Shown piece by piece: positions 53,523-60,928 of a stretch of 64,000 nucleotides of DNA (positions are counted from its first letter, which is position 1; each line of letters begins with the position of its first letter). The position numbers and the translations under genes were made by a program. The notes under the pieces are model-generated. The model was not told the DNA's origin, made no database searches, and saw only the letters and a program-made list of their open reading frames with translations. The DNA comes from Saprospiraceae bacterium (GTDB taxonomy: Bacteria > Bacteroidota > Bacteroidia > Chitinophagales > Saprospiraceae), in NCBI GenBank assembly GCA_026129545.1, contig JAHCHX010000001.1, forward strand, positions 3,317,001 to 3,381,000, read 5' to 3'.

Positions 53523-54443
53523 ATGAAAATCCAGCATTTAGCACTAAATCCAGAAGTCCGGGCCGCACTTGAAGACCGCCGCCCTTTGGTGGCGCTCGAA
53601 AGCACGATTATCGCGCATGGGATGCCATTTCCTCAAAATGTGGAAACCGCGTTGCTCGTGGAAAAAACGGTGCGCCAAACTGGTGCTATCCCTGTCACTT
53701 GCGCCATCCTGAATGGAAAACTAAAAGCAGGGCTCAACACCGCCGAAATCGAACTCATCGGCAAAACAGGAACAACCGTGCCAAAAGCAAGCCGCCGAGA
53801 TTTGCCTTATTTAATCAGCCAAGAGAAAAACGGCGCGACAACGGTGGCCTCCACCATGCTCATCGCGCACCTTGCGGGGATAAGGATTTTTGCCACAGGC
53901 GGCATAGGTGGCGTACACAGAGGCGCCTCTATTACGATGGACATTTCCGCCGACATGCAGGAATTGGCGCAAACCCCCGTAGCGGTGGTGAGCGCCGGAG
54001 CAAAAAGCATCCTCGATTTGGGGCTGACGTTGGAATATCTGGAAACTTTCGGAGTGCCAGTCATCGGCTACCAAACAGATGATTTTCCTGCGTTTTATGC
54101 TCGAAAAAGCGGCTTTGGTGTGGACTATCGCCTGAACTCGGCAGCAGAGGTGGCCAACTTGTTGAAAGTAAAATGGGCGATGGGACTGCGCGGAGGGGCA
54201 GTCGTCGCCAACCCTATCCCGGAAGCACACCAGCTTGATTTTGAGGCAATGCAGCGCGTGATTGAGCATGCGCTTCAAGAAGCCGAACAGCGGCTGATAC
54301 GCGGCAAAGCCCTTACCCCTTTTTTGCTGGCAAAAATAGAGGCGCTGACAGGAGGCAAAAGCTTGGAGGCCAACGTGGCGCTGGTGGTCAACAATGCAAA
54401 ATTGGCGGGCGAAATCGCGGTTGCGCTGTCTGCGATGGAATAG
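53523..54443 (+). CDS. psuG: Pseudouridine-5'-phosphate glycosidase
   Basis: 306 residues. PsuG/IndA signatures in order: VALESTIIAHGMPFPQNVETA, PVTCAILNGKLKAGL, KASRRDLPYLISQ, GATTVASTMLIAHLAGIRIFATGGIGGVHRG, VSAGAKSILDLGLTLEYLETFGVPVIGYQTDDFPAFY, LRGGAVVANPIPEAHQL and the end SLEANVALVVNNAKLAGEIAVAL. The enzyme splits pseudouridine 5'-phosphate to uracil and ribose 5-phosphate (Mn-dependent), part of pseudouridine salvage from degraded RNA. The kinase partner may be the divergent PfkB gene. The stop codon is in the base of a 25-bp perfect hairpin. Confidence 0.96.
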   Translation: MKIQHLALNPEVRAALEDRRPLVALESTIIAHGMPFPQNVETALLVEKTVRQTGAIPVTCAILNGKLKAGLNTAEIELIGKTGTTVPKASRRDLPYLISQEKNGATTVASTMLIAHLAGIRIFATGGIGGVHRGASITMDISADMQELAQTPVAVVSAGAKSILDLGLTLEYLETFGVPVIGYQTDDFPAFYARKSGFGVDYRLNSAAEVANLLKVKWAMGLRGGAVVANPIPEAHQLDFEAMQRVIEHALQEAEQRLIRGKALTPFLLAKIEALTGGKSLEANVALVVNNAKLAGEIAVALSAME

Positions 54444-54499
54444 ACTTGTTGCGGTGGAGGGCTTTGGCGAAGGGAAAGCCCTCCACCGCAACAAGTCTA
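54441..54499 (+). terminator. Perfect 25-bp-stem hairpin between convergent genes
   Basis: 54441-54465 and 54475-54499 are exact inverted repeats around GGCGAAGGG. It begins with the TAG stop codon of psuG and ends 10 bases before the stop of the DUF4293 gene, so it should work in both directions. Confidence 0.85.
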
Positions 54500-54509
54500 A
54501 TAATCGTGC

Positions 54510-54959
54510 TTACCTGAGCCTATCTGCCGAACGCACCAGATGTTCATCCCTTCGAATATAGCGAGCAGCCAGCCAGTTCAATATCATCGCTGCCGCCGGA
54601 AGCGCCAAGCCAAGCCCATAGGCTACTGCCCCATCGGATGGCAACTGCTGTTTGGTCTGAAAAACGACAAACACCGCAAGCGCCCCCAGCAAAACAGAAG
54701 CAATCGCCGCACCGCCAGCCAATCGCGCCTGCAATGGGCGGTTTTTGAACAGAAAAATGGCCGCCAACGAAGTTATCCCACTCAAAATGCACAAGCCCAA
54801 TAGACCCGGATTGTCCATAGGGTTGACTACATGGTCGGCCAAAACAGGCAAAGTAGTGGCGGAATTGCCCGGTTCAGTGCTTAGATATGGAGCAGCAAAC
54901 TGCCCAAAACCCGCCGCCGATGCCAAAAGGAGAAAAATGGTTTGTATGCGTTGAATCAT
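54510..54959 (-). CDS. DUF4293 membrane protein
   Basis: 149 residues with four membrane helices (TIFLLLASAAGFGQFAAPYL, GLLGLCILSGITSLAAIFLF, LAGGAAIASVLLGALAVFVVF, AYGLGLALPAAAMILNWLAA). The MIQRIQTIFLLLA start and the YIRRDEHLVRSADRLR tail are diagnostic of DUF4293, a Bacteroidota-specific family of unknown function often near rho. Monocistronic. Confidence 0.93.
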   Translation of the reverse strand: MIQRIQTIFLLLASAAGFGQFAAPYLSTEPGNSATTLPVLADHVVNPMDNPGLLGLCILSGITSLAAIFLFKNRPLQARLAGGAAIASVLLGALAVFVVFQTKQQLPSDGAVAYGLGLALPAAAMILNWLAARYIRRDEHLVRSADRLR

Positions 54960-55030
54960 GGCAATATTTGATGTGCTGGGTGACTATTGGTTTCTCGCGG
55001 TGGCAAAAGTAGCTGTCTGATGTCAACAGT

Positions 55031-55852
55031 CTATCGCGTATCCGCTAAAAAAGGTTGATACATCATGAGTGCGTGGTTTTCCGTCACTGGCTCTTCGCGC
55101 AGCAACTCGCTGCTCTCGACCGAGAAAACACGCCGGGCGATGCGATTGTGCCTTGAGTATCCGCCCCATGGTTCGTGCCGGATAAAATGCTCTTTTTCAA
55201 AGACCTCGTATCGCTCCGCAAGCGGTTTCGAGGTGCGGATTTCGCCGTGCAAATGTGTTTCCGAAAGCCAGACGCGAAGCTGGAAGGGCTGCTGTGTATC
55301 GTTGCGGAGTTGCAGGTCAATGTAGTTGAATGCCAGCGTCGCGCCTGAGCCGAAAGGCAGCGTGCGGCCTTCGTCAGGAAACACATCAAAGCTGTGGCGC
55401 CAGCGTTCGGCTACCGTGAGCGGGCTGTGCAGCGCCATCCAATAAAGCAGGTTCCCCATTTGGCACAAACCGCCACCGATGCCTTTCCCAACCCTGCCAT
55501 TTTCCAAAACCAGACCTTCGAGGAAGCCGCGCCGCGCCGTCGGGTTGCCCACTGTCTTCCAAAATGAAAAAGTCTCGTCCGGCCAAATCATCAGCCCATC
55601 TATCTTCGCCGCGGCCAAACGCAAGTTCGTCACCTTGTTGTGTTGCAAATACATTTCCACGTTTTTCAACTGCCTCAGCAAAGGTGTATGGTGTTGAAAA
55701 ACAACCACTTCAAGTGGTTTTTCAATTTGCTTCGCATATTTTTTGTTGTCAAAAAACCACTCGAAACGCCGTTTATGAATATAAAAAAAACGCCCCACGC
55801 GGCGGCGCAGCGGCGAACGCAAAACGGGTGGCGAGAGCGTAGGTAAAGTCAT
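55031..55852 (-). CDS. VanW-family protein
   Basis: 273 residues from ATG 55850-55852; an ATG at 55880-55882 would add ten residues and overlap the start codon of the divergent oxidoreductase, so it is less likely. The VanW core is clear: NLRLAAAKIDGLMIWPDETFSFWKTVGNPTARRGFLEGLVLENGRVGKGIGGGLCQMGNLLYWMALHSPLTVAERWRHSFDVFPDEGRTLPFGSGATLAFNYIDLQLRN is the usual order (positions ~70-190). The family has been named after a gene beside the vanB operon, but its biochemical function is unknown and most members have nothing to do with vancomycin. Confidence 0.93.
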   Translation of the reverse strand: MTLPTLSPPVLRSPLRRRVGRFFYIHKRRFEWFFDNKKYAKQIEKPLEVVVFQHHTPLLRQLKNVEMYLQHNKVTNLRLAAAKIDGLMIWPDETFSFWKTVGNPTARRGFLEGLVLENGRVGKGIGGGLCQMGNLLYWMALHSPLTVAERWRHSFDVFPDEGRTLPFGSGATLAFNYIDLQLRNDTQQPFQLRVWLSETHLHGEIRTSKPLAERYEVFEKEHFIRHEPWGGYSRHNRIARRVFSVESSELLREEPVTENHALMMYQPFLADTR

Positions 55853-55880
55853 TTTCGCGGCAAAGTTCAACAAACCAGTC

Positions 55881-57026
55881 ATGATAAAATACGAACTCAG
55901 TTATTGGGAGCGCGAAACGTTTTTCAAAGACCTCGATGTCGCGGTCATAGGCAGCGGCATCGTCGGTCTTGCGGCAGCGATTCACCTGAGAACGCTCGAC
56001 CCCAAACTCCGGGTCGCGGTGCTCGAACGCGGCCCTTTGCCCATAGGCGCGAGTACGCGCAACGCGGGTTTCGCCTGTTTCGGCTCCATGACCGAACTGC
56101 TCGACGACCTCACAAACATGAGCGAGGACGATGTGCTGGCCGTCGTGGAAAAACGCTGGCGCGGCTTGCAGCGGCTGCGTGCGCTCGTGGGCGACGCACA
56201 CCTTGATTTTCAAATGCTCGGCGGCTATGAGATGTTCACCGACGACGAGGAGGCTATTTTTCAAAAATGCCGAGCGCAAATTTCCGACTTCAATCAGAAA
56301 ATCGGGAAAATAACGGGCCACCCGGAGGTATATAGAGTCGTGGACGAACGGCTCCCGCGATTCGGGTTTCAAGGGGTGCGACACCTGATTTTGAATCAGG
56401 CAGAAGGTCAGGTGCACACGGGAAAGATGATGTCGGCATTGCTGAAAAAGGCGCTCGACGATGGGATTCAAATTTTCAACGGCATCTTTATCAAGGACTT
56501 AACGGATTCGTCGCAAGGGGTCGAGATAGAAATGGAGTCGGGCTGGACGATTCGGGTGCCGAAGGTTTTGGTGGCGGTCAATGGTTTTGCCAAACGCCTG
56601 CTCCCCCAAGCCGACGTGTACCCGGCCCGCAATCAGGTTTTGGTCACGCAGCCGATTCGCGGACTCGCGGTGGAGGGCTGTTTTCACTACGACCGGGGCT
56701 ATTTTTATTTTCGGAATCTGGACGGGCGCATTCTGCTCGGCGGCGGTCGAAATTTGGATTTGGAAAAAGAAAAAACGGATGAGTTCGGCAGCAACGAGCT
56801 GATTCGGAGGGCTTTGCTCGAGTTGTTGGAGAAGGTTATCTGTCCCGAGCAGCAAGTCGAAATTGATGCTTGGTGGACGGGGATTCTCGGTCTTGGCCCG
56901 GTGAAAAAACCGATTGTCGAGCAAGTGTCGCCCAATGTGGCGGTTGCCGTTCGGCTCAGCGGCATGGGTGTGGCGATTGGGACGCTGGTGGGGCAGGAGG
57001 GGGCGGAGCTGGTGGTGAAAAATTGA
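55881..57026 (+). CDS. FAD-dependent oxidoreductase (DAO family)
   Basis: 381 residues. N-terminal FAD-binding fold VAVIGSGIVGLAAAIHL (~18-34) and LERGPLPIGASTRNAGFACFGS; substrate domain in the middle; C-terminal GHFGYFYFRN-type strand HYDRGYFYFRNLDGRILLGGGRN and VRLSGMGVAIGTLVGQEGAEL, as in glycine/D-amino-acid and sarcosine oxidases. Oxidises an amine, probably a small amino acid derivative. No signal peptide, so cytoplasmic. Divergent from the VanW gene across a very short gap of 28 bases. Confidence 0.9.
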   Translation: MIKYELSYWERETFFKDLDVAVIGSGIVGLAAAIHLRTLDPKLRVAVLERGPLPIGASTRNAGFACFGSMTELLDDLTNMSEDDVLAVVEKRWRGLQRLRALVGDAHLDFQMLGGYEMFTDDEEAIFQKCRAQISDFNQKIGKITGHPEVYRVVDERLPRFGFQGVRHLILNQAEGQVHTGKMMSALLKKALDDGIQIFNGIFIKDLTDSSQGVEIEMESGWTIRVPKVLVAVNGFAKRLLPQADVYPARNQVLVTQPIRGLAVEGCFHYDRGYFYFRNLDGRILLGGGRNLDLEKEKTDEFGSNELIRRALLELLEKVICPEQQVEIDAWWTGILGLGPVKKPIVEQVSPNVAVAVRLSGMGVAIGTLVGQEGAELVVKN

Positions 57027-57033
57027 GAGGATT

Positions 57034-57077
57034 TCAAAAGGTTGATGAGGGTTGATAAACCTTCATCAACCTTTTGA
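57034..57077 (+). terminator. Bidirectional hairpin between oxidoreductase and DUF5777 genes
   Basis: Perfect 15-base arms TCAAAAGGTTGATGA / TCATCAACCTTTTGA around 14 bases, placed in the 70-base gap between convergent stops. Confidence 0.75.
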
Positions 57078-57096
57078 GATAGCTTTTTCAGTTTTT

Positions 57097-58014
57097 TTAC
57101 TCAAATCCCTTTGGCTTTTTCAAAGTGAACACCCTTGAGATATTGAACCCGAACCGCGCACCGCTCATCAGTTTTCCGCCGCCATTGTTGAAAAACCAGT
57201 CTTCTGCTGTTTGGGTGATGAATCCCGAATAGTTCATGAAGGAGGTGTTGGTGAAATGCAGTTGAAAAACGTGACCGCCCGTTTCGATTTCGAATCCAAG
57301 CGCGAGGCAATTGGCGTAGGGGGTGGCGACTTGGCCTTCTGGCACATAATAATACTCGGCATTCACGGTGACGCGGCGAGAAAGTTTGATGCGCCCCGCC
57401 GCTCCCACGGCGAACACATCATTTTTGTCGTCGCGAGTGGTCGTGAGGTTGCGATGCACATGGGTAGGCATGATTTGCAAGGAGAGGCGCTCGCCAAATT
57501 TTCTCCCAATGAGCAGTTGATTGGCAAAAAATAGCCGGTCAGTAAACTTGTTGTCGCGCTCTTGGTCGGCGAATCGCACCGTCTTCACCTCCATGTTGGT
57601 CAGTAAAGAAAGGGTGATGGGCATATTGCGTTTGCCGGTGCTTTGGCGCAGCAATTTGTATTTGGCAAAGCCGTCAATCACTTTCTCGCGCCCGCCGCGC
57701 CCCACGCCGACCATCAGGCGGTCATTGATGCCATAGTCGAGACCGATACGGATGGTGGCATCGTCGAGGCCAAAAATATCATAAAGCCCATTGCGAACGG
57801 GGCCAAAGCGGTGCGAGATTTTGAAGTCGAGCACGCCCTCGCCGACATTTTCGATGGAGTGCCCATTGACGATGCGAGTGGTTTTGAAGGTTGCGGTGAC
57901 ATAATCGGTGGTTGGTTCATCGCCCAAGAGCGAGAGCAAGTCGTCGTTCTGCGCATGGAGCACAACGACATTCAGGGGAAAAAAGAGCAGGAGGAAGAAG
58001 TTTGTTTTTTTCAT
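57097..58014 (-). CDS. DUF5777-family beta-barrel protein
   Basis: 305 residues, signal peptide MKKTNFFLLLFFPLNVVVLHAQ. DUF5777 hallmarks: DYVTATFKTTRIVNGHSIENV, VLDFKISHRFGPVRNG, IRIGLDYGINDRLMVGVGRG, and the end MNYSGFITQTAEDWFFNNGGGKLMSGARFGFNISRVF. Presumed outer-membrane barrel. It is the last gene of a five-gene minus-strand series with cytochrome c proteins, a YceI protein and an OB-fold protein, an arrangement typical of this family. Confidence 0.93.
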   Translation of the reverse strand: MKKTNFFLLLFFPLNVVVLHAQNDDLLSLLGDEPTTDYVTATFKTTRIVNGHSIENVGEGVLDFKISHRFGPVRNGLYDIFGLDDATIRIGLDYGINDRLMVGVGRGGREKVIDGFAKYKLLRQSTGKRNMPITLSLLTNMEVKTVRFADQERDNKFTDRLFFANQLLIGRKFGERLSLQIMPTHVHRNLTTTRDDKNDVFAVGAAGRIKLSRRVTVNAEYYYVPEGQVATPYANCLALGFEIETGGHVFQLHFTNTSFMNYSGFITQTAEDWFFNNGGGKLMSGARFGFNISRVFTLKKPKGFE

Positions 58015-58152
58015 ATAGGAGATTGATTTCCTTGCAGATGGTTTAGAAAAACGTGGGTGCGAGAGAGGTTGAAGGGCTGAGAAGAAAGTTTAACTTGCTG
58101 AAATCAAATTGTTTGAGCCTTCCAAGCCCTTCAACCAACCTTGCGCTCCCCA

Positions 58153-58704
58153 TCACTTCATCGGATTCAATGTGGCATCCACCGTGACCTTGATATCGTT
58201 GGCGATGTTGGCGACTTTGCCCGCTTCGATTTTGATGTTGTGGTCGGAGCATTTCACAAGGAATTCGCTGTGCAGCGTGATGGCATTGCCGCTTACCTTG
58301 ATGGTGCCAGCGGTTTCCATGTCTTTTTCCACGTTGTGGATGTTCATTTTGCCTTTGACTTTAGCCTTGTAAGTGCCGTCTTTGCTGAGGTCTATTTCGC
58401 TCAGATTGGTGATTTCTCCTTTGAACGTAGCGTTCGGGTATTTCGACGACTCCATGTAGTTTTCGTTGAAGTGTTCCTGCATCAAGGCTTTTTCAAACAA
58501 AAAACCTTTGATGAGCACTTTCCACTCCATTTTGCCGGTGGCGGCATCGAGCACGGCGGTGGCGCTCTTGTTCACGGCTTCGATTTTTTCCATGGAGGCA
58601 TCGGAGAAAAATTTCACCTTGCCGTCGCGGGTGAAGTATTTTTGGGCAAATGTGGGGGCTGCGAACACGAACAGGGCAGCGAGGATGAACAAGCGTTTTT
58701 GCAT
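58153..58704 (-). CDS. YceI-family periplasmic protein
   Basis: 183 residues. Signal peptide MQKRLFILAALFVFAAPTFAQ, then a YceI lipocalin-like barrel: YFTRDGKVKFFSDASMEKIEAVN, KMEWKVLIKGFLFEKALMQEHFNENYMESSKYPNATFKG and KVKGKMNIHNVEKDME. The family binds isoprenoids such as polyprenyl chains in its cavity in known structures. In a context with cytochromes it may carry a quinone-like lipid, but this is inference. Second to last in the operon. Confidence 0.93.
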   Translation of the reverse strand: MQKRLFILAALFVFAAPTFAQKYFTRDGKVKFFSDASMEKIEAVNKSATAVLDAATGKMEWKVLIKGFLFEKALMQEHFNENYMESSKYPNATFKGEITNLSEIDLSKDGTYKAKVKGKMNIHNVEKDMETAGTIKVSGNAITLHSEFLVKCSDHNIKIEAGKVANIANDIKVTVDATLNPMK

Positions 58705-58743
58705 GAGATGTCAGGTTTTGAGTTTGAAATTTTAAAGTTATTA

Positions 58744-58818
58744 GGGTTCATTAAAGATCATTAAAAGTCATTTTTTTAATTTCAAAAACGACTTTTAATG
58801 ACCTTTTTAAATGACCCT
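58744..58818 (-). terminator. Imperfect hairpin between OB-fold and YceI genes
   Basis: Inverted pairs GGGTTCATTTAAA-like and AAGTCATTAAAAGTC/GACTTTTAATGACCTTT around a T-rich loop. Could terminate or attenuate transcription inside the operon. Confidence 0.5.
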
Positions 58819-59229
58819 TTATTTCACTTCCACACATCGGGTCAACTGCACATCGAAGTTAAAGCCTGTGCAGATACCCTTGAAGGTCACCGTTTCGCCT
58901 ATGGGAAAGTCGGTTCGAGGGTGTTGACTTAGGGGGTCGAGCTCACAAAGCACTCCGAAGTCCCCGCCCGTGTCGAGAATCACCTTCGCTGCTCCATCTT
59001 CGGCTTTGGTGCTTTCTTTGACCTTCCCCGACACCGCAATGGTTTTGTTCAGGTATTTGGCATCAGCGGCACTTTCGTCGGTGTCGAATTCGCCGAACAA
59101 TGCAGCCGCTTCCACGACCAAATCGGTCTTGGCCGATTGCATATCCGCATGGGGTTTGTTCCAGAGGTAGTAGCCAATCGCGGCGCCTAAGCAAGCGAGT
59201 GCGAGTAGGAAATAGATGATGCGTCTCAT
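58819..59229 (-). CDS. Membrane-anchored OB-fold (tRNA_anti-like) protein
   Basis: 136 residues from ATG 59227-59229. N-terminal signal anchor MRRIIYFLLALACLGAAIGYYLW, then helix and an OB-like beta-barrel (ALFGEFDTDESAADAKYLNKTIAVSGKVKES, KVILDTGGDFGVLCELDP, FPIGETVTFKGICTGFNFDVQLTRCVE). Similar tRNA_anti-like proteins accompany cytochrome/YceI operons in Bacteroidota; binding partner unknown. Two Cys in the last 20 residues could pair. Confidence 0.82.
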   Translation of the reverse strand: MRRIIYFLLALACLGAAIGYYLWNKPHADMQSAKTDLVVEAAALFGEFDTDESAADAKYLNKTIAVSGKVKESTKAEDGAAKVILDTGGDFGVLCELDPLSQHPRTDFPIGETVTFKGICTGFNFDVQLTRCVEVK

Positions 59230-59293
59230 TTCAAAAAAATGGTGATTGGTTATTTTTTGATTGTTGGCTGATTGACTTGTCGGACGGGCGAAC

Positions 59294-59668
59294 CTAATTG
59301 TTCGGGGCACCGGCCTTTACCCAAGCCTCTATTTTCAGGCGATTGCAGAGCGACATAAGTCCTTCTCGGGGCATGGGTGCGTTGGCATCGTTGATGCGAG
59401 CCACGAGTTTCCCGTTGTCAGCGATAGCTTTCACTTGATTGTAGGTCTCGAAAGGGATTTCAGAGTAAGTCGCGCCACCGGGTTTGTGGCATTTGTAGCA
59501 GTTATTTTGCAGAATCTGTGTGATTTCGACGCTGTATCTCATATTGAGCGTGTCGCAATTGGAATCGGGGAATCGGTCTTCCTCGTTGTCGTAATAACAA
59601 CCAGAGGGGGCCGCCAAAAGCATTACGAATGCGCCGAGCAAGCTGCTGGCAAAGAGTGTTTTTTTCAT
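59294..59668 (-). CDS. Exported single-heme c-type cytochrome protein
   Basis: 124 residues. Lipoprotein-like signal (LLGAFVMLLAAPSGCYYDN), then one heme site CYKCHK (CxxCH) in the frame EITQILQNNCYKCHKPGGATYSEI and a C-terminal Met-containing region APMPREGLMSLCNRLKIEAWVKAGAP that could give the axial Met. The NxCYxCHKP form is common to Bacteroidota putative electron-transfer lipoproteins (Planctomycete-type cytochrome c). It should be periplasmic and outer-membrane-anchored. Confidence 0.92.
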   Translation of the reverse strand: MKKTLFASSLLGAFVMLLAAPSGCYYDNEEDRFPDSNCDTLNMRYSVEITQILQNNCYKCHKPGGATYSEIPFETYNQVKAIADNGKLVARINDANAPMPREGLMSLCNRLKIEAWVKAGAPNN

Positions 59669-59745
59669 GTTTTGAGAAAAAAGTTGAACGTTTGACAGCC
59701 AAAGATAATAGTAGTGGCAGCGCTCGTTTTACTAAAAGTCGTTTC

Positions 59746-60483
59746 TTAATTTTCGGGAGCGCCTGCGTCAAGCCATGTCTTTAATTTGCTCAACGTGCAT
59801 GAGTCAAGTTTGGGGCCGCCGCTGGGCATCCAGTTCACCGAGCGCGTCACGGCAGCATATAATTTTCCATTGCTCGCCAGTGTTTTGACATTTGAATAGG
59901 TGGTGAGGTTGATGCCGCCCTGCGGCGAGTTTCCGCTGTGGCAGCCTTGGCATTTGGCTTGAATGAGCGGGCGCACGAAGGCGCTGTATCGGACATTTAC
60001 GGTATCGCAGGCACCGTAGTTTTCGTTGCAGCCATTATTCTTGGCCCCTTGCTCGATCCAAGTGGCGATTAGGTTGATTTGTGCTTGCGACAAGGCGGGT
60101 TTCTGATATGGCATTCGCTTGTCCGGGTCATCCTCGAGCAGCACTTCCATCAACTCATTTTTGTCCCAGTTGTTACTGGTCACGTTCTTGACAGTAGCCA
60201 TAAGATTTTGATAGGAGGTCAACACCACGCCTTCGCGTCTGTCCGCTTCATTGTGACAGCCCGATTCAGTGCAATAGGAAACAAGTATTGGCAATACCTG
60301 ATTCTCAAAATATACCGAGTCGGGGCTGCATGGCACACCTGTGTTGTCACCAGTGGAGGTGTCAGTAGTGTCTGTGGGGTCGGGGTCAATCCCGCCGGGC
60401 AGGGACGGGTCGTGCTTGCAGGCCGGCATGGCCGATGACAGGAAAATGACGAGCAAAAATGTAAAGAGGGCGTAACGTTGCAT
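59746..60483 (-). CDS. Exported two-heme c-type cytochrome protein
   Basis: 245 residues from ATG 60481-60483; the previous 13 in-frame codons have no start-like features. Lipoprotein signal MQRYALFTFLLVIFLSSAMPAC, an Asp/Thr linker (DPDPTDTTDTSTGDNTG), and two heme sites: CTESGCH, a rarer CxxxxCH spacing, and CQGCH. Each is followed by a Thr-Tyr-xx-Asn segment. The shorter protein at 59294 resembles its second half, as if one domain had been duplicated. First gene of the operon. The CxxxxCH spacing needs a suitable cytochrome c maturation system. Confidence 0.9.
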   Translation of the reverse strand: MQRYALFTFLLVIFLSSAMPACKHDPSLPGGIDPDPTDTTDTSTGDNTGVPCSPDSVYFENQVLPILVSYCTESGCHNEADRREGVVLTSYQNLMATVKNVTSNNWDKNELMEVLLEDDPDKRMPYQKPALSQAQINLIATWIEQGAKNNGCNENYGACDTVNVRYSAFVRPLIQAKCQGCHSGNSPQGGINLTTYSNVKTLASNGKLYAAVTRSVNWMPSGGPKLDSCTLSKLKTWLDAGAPEN

Positions 60484-60600
60484 GGCAAAATGTGCGGAGG
60501 CGGCTTGTCGGGGGGATACCAATTGTTAGACCACGATTCGCCAAGATTTTAAAATGCTCACGATTGCTTCCCTTGATTTTGGATGGAATACAATTTCAAT

Positions 60601-60632
60601 CATGGCAAAAACTTGACGGCGTGAAATATAAA
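60601..60632 (-). repeat. Solo IS630-type terminal repeat
   Basis: Matches the right end of the element at 14937-16085 at 27 of 32 bases (AAACTTGACGGCGTGA core). No transposase nearby. Lies between the cytochrome operon and the small membrane protein gene. Confidence 0.7.
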
Positions 60633-60704
60633 ACGCAAAACTACCGGACGGCTTGCTGCTCATTTCGCAATACTTTGCCGAACCCGGAAAATCCACTTCT
60701 GAAC

Positions 60705-60827
60705 ATGGAAAAAAAAGACTGGAAAACATGGCTCCGCCGACTGGGCGTCGGTGGTTTTTTATTTTTTTTTATCAAAGGACTTGTCTGGCTCGCCATCTTC
60801 TTTGGGGTTTTTAAAACCTGCGCGTAA
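60705..60827 (+). CDS. 40-residue single-helix membrane protein
   Basis: MEKKDWKTWLRRLGVGGFL, then FFFIKGLVWLAIFFGVFKTCA. A basic, Trp-containing N-terminus followed by one transmembrane helix. Proteins of this form occur widely in Bacteroidota, often misannotated as alanyl-tRNA synthetase fragments; they have no known function. The open frame extends upstream to 60492 but crosses the solo IS630 end, so ATG 60705 is the right start. No other gene competes for the interval. Confidence 0.75.
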   Translation: MEKKDWKTWLRRLGVGGFLFFFIKGLVWLAIFFGVFKTCA

Positions 60828-60828
60828 C

Positions 60829-60873
60829 GCCAACCAGAAGGTTGGCGCACCTTCGCCAACTGGAAAGCTGGCG
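60829..60873 (+). repeat. Two adjacent small hairpins (GCCAACC/GGTTGGC type)
   Basis: GCCAACC-AGAA-GGTTGGC at 60829-60846 and GCCAAC...GCTGGC at 60855-60872, together a short REP-like unit just after the small membrane protein gene and before uvrA. Confidence 0.6.
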
Positions 60874-60928
60874 CTACTTTGCAAACAAAAAGTTTTTTCG
60901 CAATTTTGCGCCCTTATGCTCCTGCGCA

